Part shown: positions 1 through 5,142 of the stretch, piece by piece | How positions within the stretch are numbered: the stretch's first letter is position 1 | How the letters are laid out: the number at the start of each line of letters is the position of its first letter | From: Deltaproteobacteria bacterium | Lineage (GTDB): Bacteria > SAR324 > JACQKK01 | DNA: 5,142 bases | Reading direction: 5' to 3' | NCBI GenBank assembly: GCA_029879595.1 | Contig: JAOUPZ010000230.1 | Coordinates: 1 to 5,142, forward strand | The notes under the pieces: generated by a model | Databases searched by the model: none | The model's input: the letters and a program-made list of their open reading frames with translations, nothing else | What the model was told of the DNA's origin: nothing | Position numbers and translations under genes: made by a program

Positions 1-1887
1 CCGCCCCAGGTAGCCGTTGAGGATCAGCATGCCCTTGGTGTGTATTCTCCCGGACAGGTCCGCCTCGCGCTCTATGTTTATCAGGCCCCGGCGCCCCGCG
101 TAGGCCTGGGCGGTGATGCGCGTGGGGATGCCGAAGGACACCCGGCCCACCTGGTAGACCGCCAGCCCGTTCACCTGCCCCACCTTGGCGCCCCTGCAAT
201 CCAGCAGGATGGTGCCCTCGCTGATCTCCCGCTTGACGAATTCCTCAATCTTGCCGTGGCGGGCCTGCTTGAGCTTCAGGGCCATCTCCACAATTTCCCG
301 GGTCAGCTCGGTCTGGCCGGCCTTGCGGGCCACCAGGTCCGACTCGATCAGCACATCAACCAGTTCGTTCACCTGGGCCGACAGCCGGTTCTGGTGCGAG
401 ACCCGGCGGCTGGCCTCCTCCACCACCCGGGCCAACGCCCCGTCGCTAACCGGCAGCAGGCTGTTGCGCCGGGCGTGAAAGTCCAGATAGCGCACCAGCT
501 GATCCATGGTGTCCTGGGTCCGCACCAGCGTGGCCGAAAAATCCGCATGCACCTTGAACAGCCCCGCAAAGTCGTCATCGTAGGCATAGAGCATCTGGAT
601 CAGCATCTCCTCGCCCACAACGATCACCTTGGTATCTATGGAGATGGCCTCGGGCTCAAGGTGCGCCGAGGAGCGCAGCCCCATCTCGGAAAGCTGGTCG
701 CGCAGCACTATCTGGCCGGTGCGCAGGGCCCGCTTCATGGCCACATAGGCCAGGGGATACAGGAGCAGGTCCTGGGCGTGCAGGATCAGGTATCCCCCCG
801 AGGCCTGGATCAGGCTGCCCCCGCGGATCTGGTTGAAGTCCGTCTTGAGCACCCCCTGCTCCTCGATGAAGTCCACCCCGCCGATGAGATTGGTGAAGTT
901 GGGATTGTCCTCCACCAGCACCGGCGCCGAGTTGTGCCCCGCCCGGTTGACCAGCACGTTCACCTTGCAGTTGCGGGCAAACTGCTGGCGCATGGCCTGC
1001 ATCTGGGGCATGGCCCCGAAGGGGGCCGAGCCGGATTCGGAGAGAAACAAAAAGCGCTTGTCGATGATCTCCTCCTCCAGTGCACTCAGGAAGTCGGCCA
1101 GTCCGGCGTGGTCCTCCACGCGCTGGCGGACGCCCCCCATATAGACATGCACCAGGGCCCGGATGGAGCGCTCCAGATACTGCTCAATGGTGTCACGGCG
1201 CTCCTTTTCGATCTCCATCACCCTGGGGTTGATCTCCCCCATGCGGCTCAGCACCTCGCGCCGCTTGTTGTTGATGGCCTCGCGCTCCTCCACCCCCAGG
1301 GCGATGAAGTCCGCGTCGTTCATGGGTTTGCCGTCTTCCTTCAGGGGAATCAGTGACAGCCCGTGGGAGGATGACTGAACGAACAGGCCCTTTTGCTGGG
1401 CCAGTTCCTCCACCTGCCGGGTCAGCTCCTGGGCGCGGTTGTTGAAGTCCTCGTTGATTTCCTGCAGATGGGCCTTCACCGCCTGCTGCTCCATCAGCTC
1501 GGGAATCTGCTTATCCAGGGTCTTCAGCAGTTCGTCGATCAGGCTGTTCAGATGCACCCCGCTGCCCGGCGAAAGGTACAATACCCCCGGACGGTGGGGA
1601 TCGGAAAAATTGGGAGTGATGCTGATATCCTGGCCGGGCGGTTCCTTGGCGGCATAGTCGCGCGTCATCTGCTCCACCATGGTGGTCTTGCCGCTGCGGG
1701 AAACACCGGCCACCGTGATGTTGAAAAAGGGCCTTTTCAGGGCCAGCCCGAACTCCACCGCCCCCATGCCCCGCTCCTGTCCCGGCAGCGAGGGCGGGGA
1801 GTCATCAGGAGCGGCGCGGTTGATTTCCTTTTCTGTGCAGGCGCAGGTAAGCGCCAGCGGGGGCAGGCTTTTTTCGTTCATGGTCAT
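1..1887 (-). CDS. Lon-related AAA+ ATP-dependent protease (LonB/YcbZ-like), 3' end cut by window edge
   Basis: Cytoplasmic ATP-dependent protease of the AAA_32/Lon_C type, predicted to unfold and degrade proteins. The 629 visible codons are read without a break to base 1. Residues 35-60 match the family entry segment (PGQERGMGAVEFGLALKRP). Walker A is GVSRSGKTT at 61-69. NFSDPHRP (93-100) is the conserved NF.DP.RP block. A long charged helical insert follows at about 115-275. VNVLVNRAG...EDNPNFTNLIGG (309-337), GGSLIQASGGYLILHAQDLL (356-375) and KRALRTGQI (385-393) form the Walker B region, and FAGLFKVHADF (440-450) is also family-typical. ILLDCRGAKVGQVNGLAVYQVG (560-581) opens the protease domain. 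The catalytic Ser/Lys dyad would lie beyond the edge; relatives are roughly 780-820 residues long. ATG 1887 is preferred to the in-frame ATG 1881 because AGGCGG sits 5 nt upstream of it. The gene diverges from the lipoprotein gene. Family assignment is by recalled motifs, and the exact Lon subfamily name is uncertain. Confidence 0.93.
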   Translation of the reverse strand, partial: MTMNEKSLPPLALTCACTEKEINRAAPDDSPPSLPGQERGMGAVEFGLALKRPFFNITVAGVSRSGKTTMVEQMTRDYAAKEPPGQDISITPNFSDPHRPGVLYLSPGSGVHLNSLIDELLKTLDKQIPELMEQQAVKAHLQEINEDFNNRAQELTRQVEELAQQKGLFVQSSSHGLSLIPLKEDGKPMNDADFIALGVEEREAINNKRREVLSRMGEINPRVMEIEKERRDTIEQYLERSIRALVHVYMGGVRQRVEDHAGLADFLSALEEEIIDKRFLFLSESGSAPFGAMPQMQAMRQQFARNCKVNVLVNRAGHNSAPVLVEDNPNFTNLIGGVDFIEEQGVLKTDFNQIRGGSLIQASGGYLILHAQDLLLYPLAYVAMKRALRTGQIVLRDQLSEMGLRSSAHLEPEAISIDTKVIVVGEEMLIQMLYAYDDDFAGLFKVHADFSATLVRTQDTMDQLVRYLDFHARRNSLLPVSDGALARVVEEASRRVSHQNRLSAQVNELVDVLIESDLVARKAGQTELTREIVEMALKLKQARHGKIEEFVKREISEGTILLDCRGAKVGQVNGLAVYQVGRVSFGIPTRITAQAYAGRRGLINIEREADLSGRIHTKGMLILNGYLGR

Positions 1888-1888
1888 A

Positions 1889-1913
1889 TGTTCCGCCTAG
1901 TCTTGTTCCGCCT
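1889..1913 (-). promoter_or_regulatory. Protease ribosome binding site inside a tandem 10-bp direct repeat
   Basis: Read on the minus strand, AGGCGGAACA occurs twice, at 1913-1904 and 1898-1889, separated by 5 bp (15-bp period). The copy next to the gene supplies the Shine-Dalgarno-like AGGCGG, 5 nt before ATG 1887. An in-frame TAG (1899-1897) overlaps the first base of this copy and prevents a longer N-terminus. The second copy lies too far upstream to serve this start. It may be a duplicated ribosome-binding segment, a standby site or a direct-repeat operator; the sequence does not decide between these. Confidence 0.55.
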
Positions 1914-1940
1914 CAGTTCTGTCTGATGAGCCAGAATATT

Positions 1941-1953
1941 ATGGCCTGGCCAT
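1941..1953. repeat. 13-bp perfect dyad upstream of the protease gene
   Basis: ATGGCC-T-GGCCAT is a perfect 6+1+6 palindrome 53 bp upstream of the protease start. It overlaps a -10-like CATAAT on the minus strand (1943-1938). This position would suit a repressor operator, but a palindrome this short can occur by chance, and I recognise no regulator for it. Confidence 0.3.
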
Positions 1954-2025
1954 CGCCAACACCCTGATACAGCGCTTTTTATGGGTGCGAAGCCGTGGTG
2001 ATCCCTTTGGGCGAATTCCACAGGG

Positions 2026-2052
2026 ACTGCCTTCCCTTAGGCTTCAGGCAGT
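2026..2052. repeat. Inverted repeat, 7-bp arms
   Basis: ACTGCCT (2026-2032) and AGGCAGT (2046-2052) can pair around a 13-nt loop. No T-run follows on either strand, so it does not resemble a Rho-independent terminator. It may be part of a structured leader or an operator, or it may be chance. Confidence 0.35.
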
Positions 2053-2115
2053 ACACCCAAATGAGTTTTCAGACACAGCCTGGTTTTGTTTCCGCCTGGT
2101 ATTATTACCCCTGCC

Positions 2116-2143
2116 CCGCCGGGCTGTTTTCAACCCGGTGCGG
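2116..2143. repeat. GC-rich imperfect hairpin
   Basis: CCGCCGGG (2116-2123) can pair with CCCGG (2134-2138) and then CGG (2141-2143) across a 2-nt TG bulge, leaving a 10-nt loop (CTGTTTTCAA). That makes an 8-bp GC-rich stem. There is no downstream T-tract on either strand, so it is not a standard terminator. Its role is unknown. Confidence 0.4.
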
Positions 2144-2172
2144 CACAGGCCAGGGCAAGCTGTTTCATTCAC

Positions 2173-2220
2173 ACCAAGGCTATCAACATCCCGAATAAAA
2201 TATCAATCACGGGCCTTGGT
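2173..2220. repeat. Perfect 8-bp inverted repeat flanking an AT-rich island
   Basis: ACCAAGGC (2173-2180) and GCCTTGGT (2213-2220) are exact reverse complements enclosing 32 bp. The enclosed segment is clearly more AT-rich than its surroundings and contains TATCAA twice (2181-2186 and 2201-2206), a 20-bp spacing. An AT-rich core bounded by inverted arms could be a regulator binding region, a promoter core or a large RNA hairpin. The sequence alone does not choose between these. Confidence 0.45.
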
Positions 2221-2221
2221 T

Positions 2222-2246
2222 TTCCCCGGCCGGACCGGCCCGGGAA
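2222..2246. repeat. 25-bp near-perfect palindrome
   Basis: TTCCC-C-GGCCGG-A-CCGGCC-C-GGGAA is symmetric about A2234 except for one C/C mismatch on each side of the core (2227 and 2241). It starts 2 bp after the previous inverted repeat and ends 56 bp before the possible leader start at 2303. As RNA it would form a very stable hairpin. The nearest plus-strand T-run (2256-2259) begins 10 nt later, which is poor for an intrinsic terminator. A DNA operator or a structured 5' leader is equally possible. Confidence 0.5.
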
Positions 2247-2302
2247 CGAGTCGAGTTTTCCCGCCGGATGTGATAAATTACAGACATAAGGAAAGAAACA
2301 CA

Positions 2303-2398
2303 GTGAAAGGCGGATTTCCGATGCGCATGCGCTCGGGTCCGAAAGGGAGGATGTCCGTTTTCCAGGGCCCGGCGCCATCAGGGGAGGGCCGGACATGA
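2303..2398 (+). CDS. Possible 31-codon leader ORF overlapping the lipoprotein start
   Basis: An open frame beginning with GTG at 2303 (VKGGFPMRMRSG...) ends with TGA at 2396-2398. That stop overlaps the lipoprotein ATG as ATGA (2395-2398), an arrangement typical of translational coupling. AGGAAAG (2289-2295) lies 7 nt before the GTG. An alternative in-frame ATG at 2321 has AAGGCGG (2307-2313) 7 nt upstream and would give 25 residues. A third ATG at 2351 directly follows AGGGAGG, which is too close to be useful. The peptide is basic and rich in Gly, Pro and Arg, and resembles nothing I recognise. The frame could be open by chance in GC-rich DNA. The case rests on ribosome-site spacing and the stop/start overlap, not on homology. 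Confidence 0.25.
   Translation: MKGGFPMRMRSGPKGRMSVFQGPAPSGEGRT
2381..2387 (+). promoter_or_regulatory. Strong ribosome binding site for the propeller lipoprotein
   Basis: GGGGAGG lies 7 nt before ATG 2395, close to ideal Shine-Dalgarno composition and spacing. It fixes the start at 2395 even though this gives an unusually long stretch ahead of the hydrophobic signal core. Confidence 0.75.
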
Positions 2399-2577
2399 AC
2401 ACCCCCAAAGCTGTTTTTCCCATACGACATTCCGGGGGGCTGCTGCGGGCAGGGCCGGTAGCTGAGAAATTAGCTGAGAAATTAGCTGAGAAATCAGCAG
2501 TCCCATTAGCAGGCGCGCTGGCGGCGCTGTTGATTTTGATGCTTTCGCTGCTGCCCATAATGCTGACCGCCGGCTGC
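2395..2577 (+). other. Lipoprotein signal peptide with an extended N-region
   Basis: The 60 residues before Cys61 are about twice to three times the usual lipoprotein signal length. The excess is roughly 36 residues ahead of the hydrophobic core, containing the repeated AEKL motif. No ATG or GTG in frame between 2395 and the core offers a shorter start; the first in-frame Met after the start is residue 49, inside the core. SPase II cleavage is predicted between Gly60 and Cys61. Confidence 0.7.
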
Positions 2578-3804
2578 GGAAAAAGCGAAGAAAAGACCTC
2601 CCCCGCCAAGACTCCACCCACCTGGGAATGGACCCTCCAGAACGGCACTGCCGCCGAGGATACCGCCTATGACATCGCGGCCGGGCCGGACGGCGGCATA
2701 TACCTCACGGGCCGAACCAGGGGCAGCCTGGACGGCAACACCAGCGCGGGAAGCAGCGATATCTTCATCACACGCTACGACACGGACGGCAACCGCCTGT
2801 GGACCGTGCAGCCCGGCACCCCCTATGTGGACCTGGGACTGGCCATCGCGGTGGATTCCACGGGCAATTCATATGTGACGGGAACCACCGATGGCGGGCT
2901 GGACGGCTACCCCCCCAAGTATGAGCGGGAACTTTTCATCACCTGCTACGACAGCAACGGCACCCGGCAGTGGACTGTGCAGACGGGAACCACGCTGGCC
3001 GATGACATCGGATACGGAGCCGCGGTCGGCCCCGGCGGTGACGTCTGGGTCACCGGGTTCACCGGAGGCAACCTGGACAACAATACCAACGGCGGCTATG
3101 GCGACCTGTTCCTCACCCGCTACGATGCTGCCGGCAACCGCCTGTGGACCGTGCTCCAGGGCGCGGGTGCCCGGGAATGGGGCACCGGCGTGGCCGTGGA
3201 CTCGGCCGGTAACGCCTATGTGACCGGGATTGACGACGGCGGCTTCGGGGGCAACATGAACGCCGACTGGTACGATATCCTGGTTTCCAAGTTCGATCCG
3301 GGCGGTAACCTGCTGTGGACCGTGCGGCAGGGCACCCAGTACTGGGACGAGGGCACGGGGATAGCCGTTGACCCGGATGGGAACGCCTATGTCACCGGGT
3401 CCACCTCCGGCGGACTGGAGAACAACAACAACCGGGGCGGCACGGATTTCTTCATCAGCAAATTCAATCCGGACGGCACCCTGCTGTGGACCGTGCAACA
3501 TGGCACCAGGAACGCAGACACAGGCACCGGGATCGCGCTGAATTCAGCCGGGGATATTTTCGTCACCGGGTACACCTACCCCTGGGACGCATCGGTGCCG
3601 CGCGCGGTCTTCACCGCCAGGTTCAGCCCCGGCGGAGCGCTGCACTGGATGGACATCCGCAGCGCTGACATGGACTCCGAGGCCACCGCCGTCACCGTGG
3701 ACGCCGCTGATAATGCCTATGTGACCGGGTTTACCGAGGGCGGCCTGGACGGCAATACCAACCAGGGACTCACCGACTTCTTCCTCATGAAGTACCTGCC
3801 CTGA
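2395..3804 (+). CDS. SBBP-repeat seven-bladed beta-propeller lipoprotein
   Basis: Predicted envelope lipoprotein of 469 residues. The signal sequence has a basic N-region, a hydrophobic core at about 37-57 (including ALAALLILMLSLLPIML) and a lipobox TAGC with the lipidated Cys at 61. Gly at +2 gives no inner-membrane retention signal, so the outer membrane is likely. After a short linker (about 62-76) the rest is one repeat array: Trp markers at 79, 136, 193, 251, 308, 365 and 418, and YVTG-like strands ending at Gly 106, 163, 221, 278, 335, 392 and 445. The period is 57-58 residues, with 53 in the last interval. Seven repeats make a closed seven-bladed propeller plausible. Typical repeat text is GIAVD..GNAYVTGST..GLDGN and DFFISKF.PDG.LLWTVQ.GT. 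SBBP/YVTG propellers usually mediate binding or scaffolding; no catalytic domain is visible and no ligand can be inferred. The gene stands alone, divergent from the protease and convergent with the oxidoreductase. Confidence 0.9.
   Translation: MNTPKAVFPIRHSGGLLRAGPVAEKLAEKLAEKSAVPLAGALAALLILMLSLLPIMLTAGCGKSEEKTSPAKTPPTWEWTLQNGTAAEDTAYDIAAGPDGGIYLTGRTRGSLDGNTSAGSSDIFITRYDTDGNRLWTVQPGTPYVDLGLAIAVDSTGNSYVTGTTDGGLDGYPPKYERELFITCYDSNGTRQWTVQTGTTLADDIGYGAAVGPGGDVWVTGFTGGNLDNNTNGGYGDLFLTRYDAAGNRLWTVLQGAGAREWGTGVAVDSAGNAYVTGIDDGGFGGNMNADWYDILVSKFDPGGNLLWTVRQGTQYWDEGTGIAVDPDGNAYVTGSTSGGLENNNNRGGTDFFISKFNPDGTLLWTVQHGTRNADTGTGIALNSAGDIFVTGYTYPWDASVPRAVFTARFSPGGALHWMDIRSADMDSEATAVTVDAADNAYVTGFTEGGLDGNTNQGLTDFFLMKYLP
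2461..2496 (+). repeat. 12-bp tandem repeat, three copies, in frame
   Basis: GCTGAGAAATTA occurs at 2461-2472 and 2473-2484, followed by a third copy ending in CA at 2485-2496. It encodes AEKL-AEKL-AEKS in the N-region of the signal peptide. The unit is AT-richer than the surrounding gene. Because 12 is a multiple of 3, gain or loss of copies would lengthen or shorten this segment by four residues without shifting the frame. Confidence 0.9.
2623..3804 (+). repeat. Seven internal SBBP/YVTG blade repeats
   Basis: The coding sequence carries seven degenerate units of about 171 bp. DNA similarity between units is strong in places: a 23-bp stretch is identical at 2787-2809 and 3132-3154, and the LLWTV-coding segment is nearly identical at about 3310 and 3482. 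The final interval is four codons shorter than the others, and its Trp motif is HWMD instead of LWTV, so the last full blade is the most diverged. Confidence 0.85.
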
Positions 3805-3848
3805 AAGCCGGGAGGCAGGAAGGAAGGACGGCGGCCAGGCGGAAATAA
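3805..3848. other. Convergent intergenic gap without a clear terminator
   Basis: Only 44 bp separate the stop codons of the lipoprotein and the oxidoreductase. The stretch is purine-rich on the plus strand (repeated GGAAGGA-type tracts). It contains at most a 4-bp GCCG/CGGC pairing (3807-3810 with 3829-3832) and no T-run, so I see no intrinsic terminator for either gene. Confidence 0.6.
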
Positions 3849-5142
3849 TCAATCCCCGGCAACGGCGCGGGGCATTTTCCCGGCAGGGCGGTAAAACCGC
3901 TCCAGCAGTTCCCCGGTCCGTGTCAGGGCCTTGGCAAAGGAGTGCTCCTTGATCTCCTCATAGCCCCTGATCAGGTCCGGCACCGCTGCAATTTCCACCG
4001 CCTGGGAATGGTTCCCGGCATCCAGATCCAGCAGCAGTTCACCGATAAGGTTCCGGTACCAGTCCGCCAGCCCCCGCTCCCAACGCCGGTGGGCGCTGGA
4101 GTTGAAGGGGTCAAATACGCTCCCCCGGAGCCCACGCAGCCTATACAGCAGCCCGAACAGCCCCATCACCCAGCCTCCCAGGCGGAGTTTGCGCTTCAGG
4201 CCCAGCCGCCGCAGGAAGGGCGGCAACAGGTACACCCGGCGCCTGAGCCGCCCCTGGTATGAAGCGCGGACTCCCGTCCAGGTTTCGTCCTGGATCCACA
4301 GCCGGGCCACCTCATATTCATCCTTGACCGCTAGCAGCTTGAACAGCCAGCGGGCCACGGCCTGCCGCAGTTCCCTGCGGCCCGGCACCGAGCGGTTTTC
4401 CATCCGGGCTACTTGTGCCACAAACTCCAGATATTCACCGGCCAGTTCCGGACCCTGGTAGAGCATCAGTTCGGCCAGACGGGGATAAACCACCGCGCCT
4501 GTCTCCCCGATAAACAACCCCAGGGAAAGCTCGCCGAACTGACGCTCCAGCTCCTCCAGGGCCAGCAGGGCCTGCACCCCCCGGCCCGGCGCGAACCTGC
4601 GGAGCCGTTCGCGGGCCTCCCCGGCCGGGTCCTCGCCGGGGGCGGCGGGGGTGATCAGTCCCGCCGTATCCACATGGCGTCCTTCCAGCACCGCCCGCAG
4701 GGACTCCGGTTCCGCCACGGCGCGGCGGCCCCAGCGGAAGGCTTCCAGGTTGTGCTCCACAGCCACCTCGTTCAGACGGATCGCCTGCTCAATGCTGGCG
4801 GCCTCCAGGGGTAACAGCCCGGCCTGGTAGGCGGTGCCCAGCAGGAAGGTGTTGGCGTGCATGCTGTTTCCAAACAGGGCCTCCGAGGCCTCCTCGGCGT
4901 CGATGTATATGTTCTTCCGGGGGGTGGTGAAGCGGTTCAGCCGTTCCCGCAGGGTATCCTGGGGGGGGAAGTTCACATGGGCATCGGTAACGGTGGCCGC
5001 GGTGCTGGTGGGGCGGGTGTTTACCACGGCCCGGGTGCGTCCGGGGCGGAACCGGTTCAGGTTCGGTGCGGCGGTTGATGCCAGGATGTCGAAGCCCAGC
5101 AGCAGGTCCGCCTCCCCGGATGATATGACACTGGAACGCACG
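3849..5142 (-). CDS. Fused indolepyruvate:ferredoxin oxidoreductase, C-terminal part (5' end beyond window)
   Basis: C-terminal 430 residues of the large single-chain indolepyruvate:ferredoxin oxidoreductase. This TPP-dependent cytoplasmic enzyme converts indolepyruvate and related aryl 2-oxoacids, CoA and oxidised ferredoxin to the aryl-acetyl-CoA, CO2 and reduced ferredoxin. The visible part begins in the gamma (pyruvate oxidoreductase-type) domain: GEADLLLGFDILAS (9-22), RPGRTRAVVNTRPTSTA (32-48), LFGNSMHANTFLLGTAYQAGLLPL (89-112) and IRLNEVAVEHNLEAFRWGRRA (121-141). A linker follows at about 150-190, then the DUF6537 C-terminal domain: RWLFKLLAVKDEYEVARL (264-281), YLLPPFL (304-310), RLRGLRGSVFDPF (334-346) and ALAVEIA-like QAVEIAAVPDLIRGYEEIKE (380-399). 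Full-length homologues are about 1150-1200 residues, so the TPP-binding domains lie past the right edge. The GTG at 5141 is an internal Val codon, not a start. No frameshift is seen. Family membership is recalled from sequence, and true substrate preference is unproven. Confidence 0.92.
   Translation of the reverse strand, partial: VRSSVISSGEADLLLGFDILASTAAPNLNRFRPGRTRAVVNTRPTSTAATVTDAHVNFPPQDTLRERLNRFTTPRKNIYIDAEEASEALFGNSMHANTFLLGTAYQAGLLPLEAASIEQAIRLNEVAVEHNLEAFRWGRRAVAEPESLRAVLEGRHVDTAGLITPAAPGEDPAGEARERLRRFAPGRGVQALLALEELERQFGELSLGLFIGETGAVVYPRLAELMLYQGPELAGEYLEFVAQVARMENRSVPGRRELRQAVARWLFKLLAVKDEYEVARLWIQDETWTGVRASYQGRLRRRVYLLPPFLRRLGLKRKLRLGGWVMGLFGLLYRLRGLRGSVFDPFNSSAHRRWERGLADWYRNLIGELLLDLDAGNHSQAVEIAAVPDLIRGYEEIKEHSFAKALTRTGELLERFYRPAGKMPRAVAGD

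Larger units (their letters stand above)
1888..2394. other. Divergent intergenic region (about 507 bp), rich in dyads
   Basis: The region separates the minus-strand protease from the plus-strand lipoprotein and must hold both promoters. Short open frames run through it (for example plus 1985-2398), but their translations show no recognisable domain and most lack a good ribosome binding site. The exception is a possible short leader at its right end. It contains an AT-rich island at about 2181-2212 and another at about 2270-2300, set among GC-rich inverted repeats that are listed separately. No sigma-70 promoter with a good -35/-10 pair stands out on either strand. Weak -10-like hexamers are CATAAT on the minus strand (1943-1938), TAAAAT on the plus strand (2196-2201) and GATAAA on the plus strand (2272-2277). 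Confidence 0.6.

Noticed and set aside
40..1356. A 438-codon open frame on the plus strand.
   Set aside because: It lies antisense to the Lon-related protease. Its translation is rich in His, Leu, Gly and Gln with no domain, as expected for a shadow frame in GC-rich coding DNA. The minus-strand translation is clearly homologous to a known family.
1393..1926. A 177-codon plus-strand open frame.
   Set aside because: It is antisense to the N-terminal half of the same protease, and its translation has no recognisable features.
1981..2052. Possible riboswitch, because GCGAAGCC is reminiscent of the GEMM core.
   Set aside because: The rest of the GEMM consensus and its stem pairing are absent, and the match is too short to support a call.
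2222..2259. Rho-independent terminator made of the 25-bp palindrome plus TTTT.
   Set aside because: The T-run is only four bases and starts about 10 nt after the stem. No gene ends just upstream on the plus strand, and on the minus strand the stem is followed by AAAACC.
1985..2398. A 137-codon plus-strand open frame through the intergenic region.
   Set aside because: No good ribosome site at its start, no domain, biased Arg/Pro composition, and it runs through several inverted repeats. Only its last 31 codons were kept, as a low-confidence leader.
2461..2496. CRISPR-like repeat array.
   Set aside because: The units are 12 bp, directly adjacent without spacers, and lie in frame inside a coding sequence.
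2169..2648. A 159-codon minus-strand open frame overlapping the lipoprotein start.
   Set aside because: It is antisense to the lipoprotein signal peptide. Its repeated SANF units are just the reverse reading of the 12-bp tandem repeat.
2869..3501. A 210-codon minus-strand frame with internal periodicity.
   Set aside because: It is the antisense shadow of the propeller repeats, and its periodicity is inherited from the coding strand.
5139..5141. GTG as the start codon of the oxidoreductase.
   Set aside because: The visible protein begins in the middle of the gamma domain of a much larger family, so this GTG is an internal Val codon and the gene continues past the window edge.

Overview
The window is about 5.1 kb of high-G+C bacterial DNA with three substantial genes. 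Two of them are cut by the window edges. A Lon-related AAA+ ATP-dependent protease lies on the minus strand and loses its C-terminus at the left edge. A complete plus-strand gene encodes a lipoprotein that folds as a seven-repeat SBBP/YVTG-type beta-propeller. The C-terminal part of a large fused indolepyruvate:ferredoxin oxidoreductase lies on the minus strand and loses its N-terminus at the right edge.

Organism: the lipobox signal peptide and the ferredoxin-linked 2-oxoacid oxidoreductase fit a Gram-negative, probably anaerobic or facultative bacterium. Desulfuromonadota-like lineages (Geobacter/Pelobacter relatives) are plausible. This rests on gene content and base composition only and is weak evidence.

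Layout: 1-1887 (minus) is the protease. 1888-2394 is a divergent intergenic region of about 507 bp. It has no convincing protein gene apart from a possible 31-codon leader, but it is rich in inverted repeats: 1941-1953, 2026-2052, 2116-2143, 2173-2220 and 2222-2246. 2395-3804 (plus) is the propeller lipoprotein, with a strong ribosome binding site and a 12-bp triplicated repeat in the N-terminal region of its signal peptide. 3805-3848 is a 44-bp convergent gap with no clear terminator. 3849-5142 (minus) is the oxidoreductase.

The three genes are arranged divergently and then convergently, so none shares an operon with another inside this window. They look like independent functions: cytoplasmic protein quality control, an envelope lipoprotein of unknown role, and aromatic 2-oxoacid catabolism. 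I see no IS element, CRISPR array, tRNA or rRNA, and no defence-type cassette. The most noteworthy signals are non-coding or fine-scale: the dyad-rich upstream region, the overlapping leader ORF and the in-frame 12-bp repeat.
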